A DNA stretch of 41,777 bases from Deltaproteobacteria bacterium (GTDB lineage Bacteria > Desulfobacterota > Desulfobacteria > Desulfobacterales > UBA2156). Below are positions 25,785 through 34,592 of the stretch, in pieces (position 1 is the stretch's first letter; each line of letters begins with the position of its first letter). The position numbers and the translations under genes are program-made. The notes under the pieces were generated by a model. That model did no database searches and was not told where the DNA came from. It was given only the letters and a program-made list of their open reading frames with translations. The DNA is taken from positions 1-41,777 of the forward strand of contig JAFDGC010000014.1 of NCBI GenBank assembly GCA_019309485.1, written 5' to 3'.

Positions 25785-27074
25785 TTATCCACCCATGGCC
25801 AGATTCGGCAGGAACAGTACGATTTGCGGAAAAACGATCAGGATGACGGTGGCTAGAATCAGAATCAACAAAAAGGGCAGGGCATGACCGATAACTTCCA
25901 CGTAGGGCCGCCGGAAGATCAACTGGGCGGTGAAGATGTCGCAGCCGAAGGGCGGTGTGGCCGAGCCGATGGCCGCTTGCAGGGTTACCAGGGTTCCCAA
26001 AAGGATGGGATCCACGCCGGCGCTGACCACATAGGGCTGGAAAATGGGGCTCAGGATGAATATCGCCACAATAGGATCCACGAACATGCAGGCGATGAAA
26101 TACGTGGCCACGACGATGGTGATAACCCGCAGCATGGACGGATCCACCCCAAAGAGAGGCGGGAGCAACTGCTGGGGTATCTGCATGAATCCAATCATCC
26201 AGGAAAACGCCTGCCCCGCACCCACCAGGATGAACACCACACCGGTGATGACGCCGGTTTGCAAGAATGAGTCAACGATCCGATTCAAGGTGATCGCTTT
26301 ATAAACAAGGGTTTCCAGGAACAACGCGTAAAACACCGAGGCCGCGGCGGCTTCCGTGGGGCTGAAAAAACCGGTGTAGATGCCGCCCACGATGATCAGC
26401 GGAAAGCCCATCACCGGAAGCCCCTCTTTAACCGCCTTGATCTGTTCGGTCCGGCTGGCCTTTGGAAGCACGCCCACCTTCTTGGCCTTGGAATAGAAAT
26501 AACAGTAGGCGGAGAACATCACCAGGATCATGAGACCGGGAAAGATGCCGGCCAGAAAAAGCATGCCGATGGACGTGCTGGTGGCCACCCCGTATACGAT
26601 AAACCCGATACTGGGAGGGATCAAAAACGCGATATCGCTGGAATTGATGATCAGGCCGAGGGTAAATGAGCTTTTGTATCCCGCTTCCAAAAGCATGGGG
26701 CGCATGGTTCCGCCGATGGCGGCCACGGTGGCCTGGGTGGAGCCGGATACCGCGCCGAAAAGCGTACAACTGGCATTGGTGGTGATGGGAAGCCCTCCGG
26801 GAAGGTGTCCCACAAAGGCTTTGATCATCTGTATCAGCCGCTGGGCGGATTTCCCGGACGTGATGATGCTGGCCGAAAGGATAAACATGGGAACACATAC
26901 CAGCGCCGGCGGCGTGACCCCGGTGATGACCTGCTGGACCATGGTGATCATCAGTTTAGGCGCGAAATCCGGCATGTACACCCATACGTAGAGCATCAGG
27001 GATCCCAACAGAGTCACCATGAAGGGAAACCCGAACATCAGCATGGTCGCAAGGCTGATTCCAAAAAGGGTCAT
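25785..27074 (-). CDS. TRAP transporter large membrane subunit, DctM
   Basis: 429 residues, about a dozen hydrophobic segments. DctM-type features include GVTPPALVCVPMFILSASII, FGAVSGSTQATVAAIGGTM and IPPSIGFIVYGVATSTSIG in the first half, and VDPIVAIFILSPIFQPYV and ATPPFGCDIFTAQ in the second. It forms the sodium-coupled translocation channel with DctQ. The ATG overlaps the DctQ stop by four bases (ATGA), so the two are translationally coupled. The solute cannot be read from this subunit. Confidence 0.95.
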   Translation of the reverse strand: MTLFGISLATMLMFGFPFMVTLLGSLMLYVWVYMPDFAPKLMITMVQQVITGVTPPALVCVPMFILSASIITSGKSAQRLIQMIKAFVGHLPGGLPITTNASCTLFGAVSGSTQATVAAIGGTMRPMLLEAGYKSSFTLGLIINSSDIAFLIPPSIGFIVYGVATSTSIGMLFLAGIFPGLMILVMFSAYCYFYSKAKKVGVLPKASRTEQIKAVKEGLPVMGFPLIIVGGIYTGFFSPTEAAAASVFYALFLETLVYKAITLNRIVDSFLQTGVITGVVFILVGAGQAFSWMIGFMQIPQQLLPPLFGVDPSMLRVITIVVATYFIACMFVDPIVAIFILSPIFQPYVVSAGVDPILLGTLVTLQAAIGSATPPFGCDIFTAQLIFRRPYVEVIGHALPFLLILILATVILIVFPQIVLFLPNLAMGG

Positions 27075-27655
27075 AGCGGCGCCCCCCCGATGACTTCATC
27101 TTCGTATTCGCTTTGCTGGTCCGGAGACTGCCACGCATCCTTTTCGATTAAATTTTTCAAAATCGTCCGGATATACTGGACAGCGGCCAGGCCGAATCCG
27201 ATGGGGATGATCACGTAAAATGTCCAACTCGGCATTCTCAATGCCGGCGTCTTATGCCCCATGTTCATGGCGTTAATCAGATACAGATAGGAGTAATACG
27301 CCATGATCGCCATGACGACGGCGCTGACGAGGGAAATGATGATGATGAAGACTTTCTCCATTTTTACGGGCATGGCGTCCAGAAACGCTCCCATTCGGAT
27401 GTGCCGGGCTTTTCGGACGCCGTAGCTGACGCCGGTGAAGGTGGTGAGCATCACCAGGAATTTTGACACTTCTTCGGCAAAATAGATACTTTGGAAAAAG
27501 GTACGCGCGAACACATTCGTCATGAGAAGCAGACCGAGCGCCGTCATGCAAAAGACCAGAATCGACACTTCCGCGGCGTTAATGAACAGCCCGGCGGTCC
27601 TGTTGAGCTTCCGCAAAAACTGTGCCGGGTGTTGTTCATCTTTTTCCTGACGCAT
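27071..27655 (-). CDS. TRAP transporter small membrane subunit, DctQ
   Basis: 194 residues with four transmembrane helices. The family segment FAEEVSKFLVMLTTFTGVSYG with VRKARHIRMG is present. ATG 27655 is chosen because AAAGGAG is correctly spaced; the longer open frame has no site. It lies 101 bp after the first DctP gene and is coupled to DctM. Confidence 0.92.
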   Translation of the reverse strand: MRQEKDEQHPAQFLRKLNRTAGLFINAAEVSILVFCMTALGLLLMTNVFARTFFQSIYFAEEVSKFLVMLTTFTGVSYGVRKARHIRMGAFLDAMPVKMEKVFIIIISLVSAVVMAIMAYYSYLYLINAMNMGHKTPALRMPSWTFYVIIPIGFGLAAVQYIRTILKNLIEKDAWQSPDQQSEYEDEVIGGAPL

Positions 27656-27756
27656 CGGTTTCTCCTTTGCCGGTGGATCCCGAAAATGTGTTGTCTCTCT
27701 TTTACGTACCCGAATGGAGGGCAAAGCGGCGGATACACCGCTTTGCCCGGTGATGC

Positions 27757-28806
27757 CTATTTGACGCCAAGGACTTTCTTGGCGGCTTCAATGTCTTTTA
27801 AAAGAGCGTCCAGGATTTCCTTTGCGCCTTCTCCCCCGATCTGTGTAAACTTGGGATAGACGGTTTTTGCCCGGGCCTTAAATGCGGCGATGGCGGCGTT
27901 GTCCAGGGTGTGGAATTTCAGGGAGGGTTTAGCCTTTTTCATTTTCTCCTTGTCACCGGCGTTTCTCGCCGTGATCCATTTTCCTGCCGGGATAATGGCG
28001 TCGATCCAGAATTTGCGCATTTCCTGCTGAACCTCTTTGGGGAGGTTGTCAAAAAATTGCTTGTTCACCGTGGGGATCCCGACGAATGGTTCGCTTTTTA
28101 GCTGGGTCAAATAATCCTGCACCTCATAAAACTTCATGCTGTAAATGGCGAAAAGCGGATTCACCTGGGCGTCGATGAGGCCCATCTGGAGACCGCTGTA
28201 CACTTCACCATAGCTCATGGGTGTCGGCGCGGCGCCGTATGACTTGTAGGTTTCCACCAGCAGCTTGGAAGACATCAACCGGAGTTTGAGACCTTTCATA
28301 TCTTCCAACGACGTGATCTCTTTTTTTGAGGTGACCCATTGCCATCCTTCAAACATGATGGAAAGAGGCACCATGCCGTTTTTGGCAAAGGCTTCCTCTA
28401 AAAGCGGCATGAATTTTCCGTTTCTTGCTACCCAGTTCAGGATTTCAGGCACCTTTTCGGTGGGAAAGAGATAATTCAAGGCCAACACCTGCGCCTGGGG
28501 GACGAAGGAGCTGATCCAGGCATAGTCGGAAAAGACGAATTCCACCACACCCATCTGGCAAAGCTCATTGATATCCCCGGTGGCACCGAGAGTGCCGTAC
28601 GGATAGACATTGATTTCGATTTTTCCGTCGGACCATTTTTTCATGTGTTCCGAAAAGTTGTTGGCCCAGACCGTCATGAAGTCACCTTCGATTTCTTCCG
28701 AGGCCAGTCGAGCCTTAATCGCTTTTCCGGTATAGGTTCCCGCATAAACCATCCCTGCGGAAACAGTAATTGTGAGGATGAGTGCAATGGCGAAAATTTT
28801 TTTCAT
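27757..28806 (-). CDS. TRAP transporter substrate-binding protein, DctP family
   Basis: 349 residues with a signal peptide (MKKIFAIALILTITVSAGMV, cleavage near VYAG). Ligand-binding motifs are LRLMSSKLLVETYKSYGAAP and MGLIDAQVNPLFAI, with MKFYEVQDYL after them. AAAAGGAGT precedes ATG 28806. Adjacent DctQ and DctM complete a periplasmic binding-protein-dependent secondary transporter, comparable in gene order to ectoine TRAP systems such as UehABC, although the ligand has not been proven. Confidence 0.93.
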   Translation of the reverse strand: MKKIFAIALILTITVSAGMVYAGTYTGKAIKARLASEEIEGDFMTVWANNFSEHMKKWSDGKIEINVYPYGTLGATGDINELCQMGVVEFVFSDYAWISSFVPQAQVLALNYLFPTEKVPEILNWVARNGKFMPLLEEAFAKNGMVPLSIMFEGWQWVTSKKEITSLEDMKGLKLRLMSSKLLVETYKSYGAAPTPMSYGEVYSGLQMGLIDAQVNPLFAIYSMKFYEVQDYLTQLKSEPFVGIPTVNKQFFDNLPKEVQQEMRKFWIDAIIPAGKWITARNAGDKEKMKKAKPSLKFHTLDNAAIAAFKARAKTVYPKFTQIGGEGAKEILDALLKDIEAAKKVLGVK

Positions 28807-28888
28807 GAGGATACTCCTTTTGGTTTTCGGCGGAAAACACAGCCGATTTTGGGTTGGGTATGATTCAAAAGACGCGTTGTTAAAATGC

Positions 28889-30100
28889 CTATACCACCCC
28901 CTTTTTCATGAAATTCAATTTGCCCGCCTGATCAAAAAAATGCAGTGCGCCGCGCACAAAGAGTTCCGTTCCGGTTTGCATGGCGTCTTCGTCAAAATCA
29001 AAACAGGGATGATGATGCGGGTAATTCTTTTTTCCGGATTTTCCCGCCCCCACGAGGCAAAAGACTCCGGGTGCCCGGGCGGCGAATTCCGAAAAATCCT
29101 CTCCCGCCAATGTCACAAAGGAAATGATTTCGGGTGAGGGCGAAAGCGCGCTGGACGCGACGCTCCGGATCAGATCCGTCATCTCGGGATGATTCACCAG
29201 GGCGGGGTGTCCATAGAGAAAATCGAGTATATATTCGGTTCGATGGGCAGCGCAGATGTGGGAAACCACCCTTTCGAGCCGTTTTTTGGGGTTGTCCGGA
29301 CTTTCGGCCGGGCCGTCGAAGAGATAGCGAAGGGTCCCGGAAAGGGTCACGGAATCCGGGATCACGTTGGACGCGGTGCCCCCTTGAATTTTGCCGAACA
29401 TGATCAGGGCCGGTTCCTTCTGGACGTCGATTTCCCTCGTCTGTATCACCTGGACGCCCTGGATGACCGCCGCGGCCGCCAGAATGGGATCCACGGCGCT
29501 CTGGGGCGCGGCGGTATGCCCCCCCCGTCCTTTGATCGTGAGATCAAAATGTTCCATCCCGGCCATCACCGGCCCCGGGGTGATCCCCACTTTCCCAGTG
29601 TCAATTTGATTCCAGATATGCAATCCCATGCAGGCATCCACCCGGGGGTTTTCCATGACGCCTTCCTTGATCATCGCCAGGGCACCGACGTTTTCTTCGT
29701 TGGGTTCAAATACGAATTTGATGTTTCCCTTCAGTGTCTCTTTGGCGCCGGCGAGGATCTTGGCGGCCACCATCAGCATGGCCGTATGGGCGTCGTGACC
29801 GCAGGCATGCATCACTCCGTCGTTGACGGACTTATGGGGTATCTCGTTTTCTTCCTGGATGGGGAGGGCGTCCATATCGGCCCGGAGCAGTAAGGTGGGA
29901 CCCGGGTGTTCGCCCCTCAAAAGGCCCACCACACCGGTGACATTCATCCTGGCGACTTCCATGCCGCATGCGTTCAGGTAATCGGCGACCTTTTCGGCGG
30001 TGCGGAACTCCTGCATCCCCAGTTCCGGATGCTGATGAAAATCACGCCTGAAGGCGATGAGTTCGTCCTGGTAACGCATGAGGTGTCGGGAAATATCCAT
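28889..30100 (-). CDS. M20-family amidohydrolase (N-acyl-amino-acid/hippurate hydrolase type)
   Basis: 403 residues. Metal-binding motifs are RRDFHQHPELGMQEF, LRADMDALPI (catalytic/bridging Asp), HACGHDAHTAMLM (metal His/Cys site), EPNEENVGA and HHHPCFDFDEDAM near the C-terminus. The dimerisation lid domain lies in the middle (GGHTAAPQSAVDPI). ATG 30100 is chosen because the family start is there; the open frame upstream overlaps the racemase gene. It hydrolyses an N-acyl or amide bond of an amino-acid derivative. In an ectoine-type scheme it could remove the acetyl group, though the known DoeB deacetylases belong to another family. Confidence 0.92.
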   Translation of the reverse strand: MDISRHLMRYQDELIAFRRDFHQHPELGMQEFRTAEKVADYLNACGMEVARMNVTGVVGLLRGEHPGPTLLLRADMDALPIQEENEIPHKSVNDGVMHACGHDAHTAMLMVAAKILAGAKETLKGNIKFVFEPNEENVGALAMIKEGVMENPRVDACMGLHIWNQIDTGKVGITPGPVMAGMEHFDLTIKGRGGHTAAPQSAVDPILAAAAVIQGVQVIQTREIDVQKEPALIMFGKIQGGTASNVIPDSVTLSGTLRYLFDGPAESPDNPKKRLERVVSHICAAHRTEYILDFLYGHPALVNHPEMTDLIRSVASSALSPSPEIISFVTLAGEDFSEFAARAPGVFCLVGAGKSGKKNYPHHHPCFDFDEDAMQTGTELFVRGALHFFDQAGKLNFMKKGVV

Positions 30101-30138
30101 TTTTATTCTTCCATCCCTCGGGATGCCGGTTTTCGGGT

Positions 30139-30870
30139 TCAGATAAAGCCGCTGTAGCGCTTCTGTACCACGGCGGAAAAAACGAAGCGGATCATGGTGA
30201 TATAGTCGAAGACCGGAAGGTCCACCGCTTCTTGTACGGCCGCCGCATAGGGCGGCAGCAGGCTGCATTCCAATAACAGGGCTCGAATATCCGGGTTCCT
30301 TGTTGTCAGGTGCCGCGCAGCCGCGACGACTTCTTTTTCCACTTTATCGGTGTCCAGCACGCCGGTTTCCTTGATGGCAAAATCGTAAAAGTGCGGTTGA
30401 TTTTCCAGCCCGACGATCACCAGTTTTTCAGGGTTTTCTATCCCGATACTTTTTAAAAGCCGGCTGTCCAGGCTTCCGGCGTCGGCGGTGATAATGCCGA
30501 CCTTTCCCGTGTCCGTGAACAGGCCGGTAATAAACGGAATCTGGAGGAGGCTCGACAGGAAAACCGGGATCCGGATTTTTTCCGCCAATACGTTTTGATG
30601 GATCGCCATGAATCCGCAATCCCCGGTAACGGCACGAACCCCCTGCGCCACCAGGTCTTCGGCGGCTTCGATCATGGCTTCGAGCACGGACGGGTCTTTT
30701 CCAATGGCCCGTGCCACCGTGAATCCTTCCACCTTTTGAAATCGTACCGGAAACGGATACGTAGTGGCATTGGCGACATCTCCGGGGATAAACGGAACCG
30801 AAGTCTCCAGAAGTAATATACCGATGGCCTCCCCGCTGCTGGTCTGTCCTTTTCGTGCCGTGTAAATCAT
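30139..30870 (-). CDS. Aspartate/glutamate racemase-family protein
   Basis: 243 residues. Both cysteines expected of the Asp/Glu racemase and arylmalonate-decarboxylase superfamily are present: GDCGFMAI near residue 84 and LLECSLLPPYAAAVQ near 199. Other segments are GDVANATTYPFPVRFQKVEG and GIITADAGSLD. It lies 48 bp after the M24 gene and 38 bp before the M20 gene. EutA of ectoine clusters belongs to this superfamily, but the sequence does not let me assign that role. It could racemise or isomerise the substrate or product of the neighbouring hydrolases. Confidence 0.85.
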   Translation of the reverse strand: MIYTARKGQTSSGEAIGILLLETSVPFIPGDVANATTYPFPVRFQKVEGFTVARAIGKDPSVLEAMIEAAEDLVAQGVRAVTGDCGFMAIHQNVLAEKIRIPVFLSSLLQIPFITGLFTDTGKVGIITADAGSLDSRLLKSIGIENPEKLVIVGLENQPHFYDFAIKETGVLDTDKVEKEVVAAARHLTTRNPDIRALLLECSLLPPYAAAVQEAVDLPVFDYITMIRFVFSAVVQKRYSGFI

Positions 30871-30918
30871 ATCCTCTATCTCTGTCTCCGCCCGGCTCCC
30901 TTTGGGCGCCGAAGGGAC

Positions 30919-32097
30919 TCATCCGTTTTTAACGAACAGCTTCCGGGGGAAGTCGGCGAATGTTTCGCAGCCGGTTTCCGTGACCCGGAACGATTCACTG
31001 CATTCGAATCCCCAATCATCCATCCACATCCCCAGGATCATATGAAACGTCATATTCGGTTGAAGGGCGGTCTTGTCCCCGGGACGAAGGCTGGCGGTGT
31101 GTTCCCCCCAATCCGGCGGATAGTTGAGCCCCATGGAATAACCGATCCGGGATTCCTTCTCCAACCCCGCCCGGGCGATCACCTTCCGCCACACTTCTTC
31201 CACCTGTTCGCACAACACCCCCGGTTTGATGGCATCCAGTGCCGCGTGCATGCCTTCCACCACGATATCGGCGGTATCGGTGAGTTTTGCCGGCGGATGG
31301 GCGCCGATGTACATGGTCCGCGCCAGCGGGCTGTGATACCGGTTCCGGCAGGCGGCCAACTCCAGGTTCACGGCGATCTCGTTTCCGTAAGGCGCATCCG
31401 TCCAGGTCAGATGGGGTGTGGCGGTTTTTTCGCCGCTGGGCATCATGGGAACGATGGCCGGGTAATCCCCCCCGAATGCGTCGGTTCCTCGGATCTGGGC
31501 CCGGTAAATTTCCGCTACCGCGTCGCATTCCCTAACACCGGGCGCCACCGAATCCAGGGCCGTTTGCATGACGCGCTCCACGATTTTGCCGGCCTGCTTC
31601 ATGTATTCGATTTCCTGTTCCGACTTAATGATGCGCACCCAGGAGACCAATAGGTTCCCGTCTTTGAATTTGGCTTGGGGAAGATTTTTTTTCAGGGTTT
31701 CGTATCCCCGGGCACTGAAATAGTAGGCGTCCATTTCCACCCCGATGGATCTTTTTCCCCAGCCGCGGTCATGGATGACGTCGGCCACAAAGTCCATGGG
31801 ATGCCGTTCAACGGACTGAACGTAGCGGTCGGGGTAACCGAAGATGTTTTCCGCACCAAGAAACGTTGTATGCATGGCGCCTTTGGCGTCCATTCCACGG
31901 CCGACCCAAAGGGGGTCTGTTGCCTCCGTTGAAACGATGACGACCTGGGGGACATAAAAAGACCAGCCGTCGTACCCCGTGAGATAGTTCATGTTGGCCG
32001 GATCCGACACCACGAGCACGTCGATGCCGGCGTCGGTTATGCGTTCTTTTGTCTTTTTGATTCGGGCCTGGTATTCTTCTTTTGTAAAAGGCGGCAT
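30919..32097 (-). CDS. M24-fold hydrolase, creatinase/ectoine hydrolase (DoeA)-like
   Basis: 392 residues. An N-terminal creatinase domain (TKEEYQARIKKTKERI; DPANMNYLTGYDGWSFYV) precedes the pita-bread catalytic domain. The two metal-binding Asp positions of true prolidases appear altered: the region reads NLELAACRNRYHSPLART instead of a D..SD pattern. DoeA and creatinase share this loss. GLNYPPDWGEHTASLRPGDK and MTFHMILGMWMDDWGFECSE also follow DoeA. So it is more probably a metal-independent C-N hydrolase than an Xaa-Pro peptidase. ATG 32097 has GAGGGAT upstream and fits the family start. An N-terminal duplicate is found at 23254. Confidence 0.85.
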   Translation of the reverse strand: MPPFTKEEYQARIKKTKERITDAGIDVLVVSDPANMNYLTGYDGWSFYVPQVVIVSTEATDPLWVGRGMDAKGAMHTTFLGAENIFGYPDRYVQSVERHPMDFVADVIHDRGWGKRSIGVEMDAYYFSARGYETLKKNLPQAKFKDGNLLVSWVRIIKSEQEIEYMKQAGKIVERVMQTALDSVAPGVRECDAVAEIYRAQIRGTDAFGGDYPAIVPMMPSGEKTATPHLTWTDAPYGNEIAVNLELAACRNRYHSPLARTMYIGAHPPAKLTDTADIVVEGMHAALDAIKPGVLCEQVEEVWRKVIARAGLEKESRIGYSMGLNYPPDWGEHTASLRPGDKTALQPNMTFHMILGMWMDDWGFECSESFRVTETGCETFADFPRKLFVKNG

Positions 32098-32296
32098 GGT
32101 TGAATCCCTCGCTGTCCATGTTGCGGGTTCTGCGTCGTTGGTGGATTCGCCGGATGTGTCATCGTGTCGCCGAATCCCTTTGATCCCTGCCGTTTTTGAA
32201 GCCTCCCCGATGCTCCGCAAGGCGGGATTTCCGCTTCGCTCCAACAAGCAGCGGGGTTTGCGCTCGCTGTTGCGGTTCAACCGGCGCACGTTCAAA

Positions 32297-33535
32297 TCAC
32301 ACCCACCCGCGCAGGCGCATCGCTTTTTCGATTTTTTTCAGTGCATAGATCCACGCCCCGAGTCTCAAGGAATCTGTACCGGCGCTGTCGGCGGCTTCCC
32401 GGGCGTACCGGTAGGCGTTGAGGATGCGTCTTTTTAGAAGGGCGTTGACCGTTTCCAGATCCCAATATTGATCGGAAAGCCCCTGGTTGCGTTCGAAATG
32501 ACACACCGTTGCACCGCCGCTGTTGGCCACCACATCCGGGACGATGACGACGCCCTTTTCGGTCAGTATCGCGTCGGCCTCCGTGGTGACGGGGCCGTTG
32601 GCCCCTTCCACGATCAACCGGCCTTTCACCATTTCGGCGTTCCCTTTATGGATCACGCTTTGTACGGCGGCCGGAACGATGATGTCACAGTCGAGGGTGA
32701 AGATGGCTTCGTTGGATACCGGTTCGGTGCCCGGAAAATCCGTGACCTTCCCCGTTTCCCGGACGTATCCCTCGAGTTTCGGTATATCGATCCCCGCGGG
32801 ATCGTAAATGCCTCCATACACGTCGGTTACGGCGATAATCCGACAACCGGTTTCATAAAGGAGGGAGGAAAGGGCGGCGCCCACCTGGCCGAACCCCTGG
32901 ACCACGGCGGTGCTGTTTTTCACGTCCATTCCTATGTCTTTTGCCGCGGCCGTCAATGTCAAAAAGACCCCGCGTCCGGTGGCTTCTTCACCTCCGAGAG
33001 ATCCCCCTAAAATGGGCGGTTTGTCGTTGATGGCCGCCGGGCTGTGAAGACCCGTAATCTGTTCATACTCATCCAGCATCCAGGCCATGGCTTGTTCGCC
33101 CGTGCCGATGTCGGCGCCGGGGACGTCCGCCCAGGGGCCCCTGGGTTGCAGGTGCCGCACGAAGGCGCGTACCAATCGCTCCATGTCATTTTTACTCAAG
33201 CGGCCCGGATCTGCCTGAATCCCGCCCTTGGCGCCGCCGGCCGGAATATCCGCCACACAATGCTTGATGGTCATGAAAAGCCCAAGGGCCTTGACTTCAT
33301 CCAGGGTGAGGTCCTTCCGGATCCGGGTGCCGTCCCGAAACGGCCCCAGCGCATCGCAATAATGGACACGATACGCCTGAAAGACGCTGAAGGATCCGTT
33401 TTCCAGCTTCGACGGAATCCGAAACTGCTGGATCCGTTTGGGTTCCTGTAAAATTTCCATCACCCGGGAATCGATCTTTCCCAGTTCTCCTGCTTTGTTA
33501 AGCGTGGCAACAGCCACCTCAAACACATTTTCCAT
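32297..33535 (-). CDS. Glutamate/leucine-family amino-acid dehydrogenase
   Basis: 412 residues of the Glu/Leu/Phe/Val dehydrogenase family. The substrate-binding region KHCVADIPAGGAKGGIQADP carries the catalytic lysine in a slightly unusual PAGGAKGG form (usually P-GG-KGG). The catalytic Asp lies in VPGADIGTGEQAMAWM, and the NAD-binding GFGQVG is in the second domain. CDIIVPAAVQSVI and VPDVVANSGGATVCHFERNQ are typical. It has a GAGAGGA ribosome-binding site before ATG 33535. It would deaminate or aminate an amino acid released by the operon, linking the pathway to 2-oxoacids and ammonium. Confidence 0.92.
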   Translation of the reverse strand: MENVFEVAVATLNKAGELGKIDSRVMEILQEPKRIQQFRIPSKLENGSFSVFQAYRVHYCDALGPFRDGTRIRKDLTLDEVKALGLFMTIKHCVADIPAGGAKGGIQADPGRLSKNDMERLVRAFVRHLQPRGPWADVPGADIGTGEQAMAWMLDEYEQITGLHSPAAINDKPPILGGSLGGEEATGRGVFLTLTAAAKDIGMDVKNSTAVVQGFGQVGAALSSLLYETGCRIIAVTDVYGGIYDPAGIDIPKLEGYVRETGKVTDFPGTEPVSNEAIFTLDCDIIVPAAVQSVIHKGNAEMVKGRLIVEGANGPVTTEADAILTEKGVVIVPDVVANSGGATVCHFERNQGLSDQYWDLETVNALLKRRILNAYRYAREAADSAGTDSLRLGAWIYALKKIEKAMRLRGWV

Positions 33536-33604
33536 CGTATCCTCTCAGTTGTTTTCCCAGGATTCCCTTTTTCATCGGATGGAATTCCATTGGAATCCAC
33601 CTGT

Positions 33605-34555
33605 TCATTCGACCGCCGGCAGAACCAGGTCCGAAGGCCCTTTTGGGGACATCTTCAAGGAGGGGGCGTGGCGCTGCATGAGTTCCTGCACCACGGAAGC
33701 CATTTTGACTTTCTCGCGGATGAGCCCCTGGTGCCAGGCTTCGCTGATCCAGGGCTTGTAGATGTCACCCTCAGAGGTTCCCGGCTCGAACTTGAAGTAA
33801 CATGGCGAAGCGATCCGGGCGATTTCCGGGGTTTCATAGGCCCGATACATGCCGCCGAAGGAATCCACGATAATGATGTACACATCCAGCGGAATATCGA
33901 TGGCCTTCCGGATGCTCCCAAGGATCGGGAGTGACACATCTGAAATCGGATTCAGGGAGTTTGCCCCCATGGAGGCCACCACTTTGGCGCCGGCGGCGCT
34001 GCAATACCCGCCGAAAACGGAAAACTTGAAAATGGTTTCTTTCGGAATCAGCCCCTCGGCCCGCATCCTATTTAAAATAAACAAAACGCCTTCGTCATAG
34101 ACCAAAAACCCCCGGTGCCCCGCTTCGATATTCCGCATGATATCCGCGATGTGGTAGGAGATGCTGTCCGAACCTCTCAGCCGGAAAGCCTGCATGCCCC
34201 CTTCGGGAGTGGAGATCTCCTTGGATCCCGCATCCCAGGCTTTCCGGTGGCCCACCGTCATCACCACTTCGATTTTTTCGGATTTCGCCATCCTTGCGAT
34301 GGCCCGGAGTTCTTCAAAGTCGCAGTAGGTCGATCCGCCCACCGTGGCGATGGCACGATGGATCGTGACGTTTCGCTTTTGCGCTTCGTCCAGCAAGGCT
34401 TCCATGGTGGAGGCCCTTTCGACACCGGCGATTTCAATCCGATAGTTTGCTCCGTCCGGAAACGTTTTGGGTGACGTGGGAAGATCGTAGGCGTCCCGAC
34501 CGGGGACGCCCTCCTTTTCCATGAATGCCCTGATCTTTGACAACATCTCCGACAT
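33605..34555 (-). CDS. U32-peptidase-like TIM-barrel protein, function unknown
   Basis: 316 residues. FPDGANYRIEIAGVERASTM, STYCDFEELRAIARMAK, EGGMQAFRLRGSDSISYHI and FGGYCSAAGAKVVASMGAN indicate a TIM-barrel resembling proteins annotated as U32 peptidase-like in catabolic clusters. No protease active site is evident to me. AAAGGAG precedes ATG 34555, and it stands between the PanB-like and glutamate-dehydrogenase genes in the operon. The function is unknown; a lyase or isomerase acting on the pathway intermediate is as likely as a peptidase. Confidence 0.65.
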   Translation of the reverse strand: MSEMLSKIRAFMEKEGVPGRDAYDLPTSPKTFPDGANYRIEIAGVERASTMEALLDEAQKRNVTIHRAIATVGGSTYCDFEELRAIARMAKSEKIEVVMTVGHRKAWDAGSKEISTPEGGMQAFRLRGSDSISYHIADIMRNIEAGHRGFLVYDEGVLFILNRMRAEGLIPKETIFKFSVFGGYCSAAGAKVVASMGANSLNPISDVSLPILGSIRKAIDIPLDVYIIIVDSFGGMYRAYETPEIARIASPCYFKFEPGTSEGDIYKPWISEAWHQGLIREKVKMASVVQELMQRHAPSLKMSPKGPSDLVLPAVE

Positions 34556-34592
34556 GGTCGATTTCTCCTTTATCTATTCTCAAATGAAAAGA

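Noticed and set aside
30139-30870. Assigning the racemase-family gene as EutA
   Set aside because: Superfamily cysteines fit, but the sequence does not show EutA-specific features I can recognise, so only the superfamily is stated.
30919-32097. Calling the M24 gene an Xaa-Pro dipeptidase
   Set aside because: The metal-binding Asp positions of prolidases appear replaced, and the sequence pattern follows the creatinase/DoeA branch.
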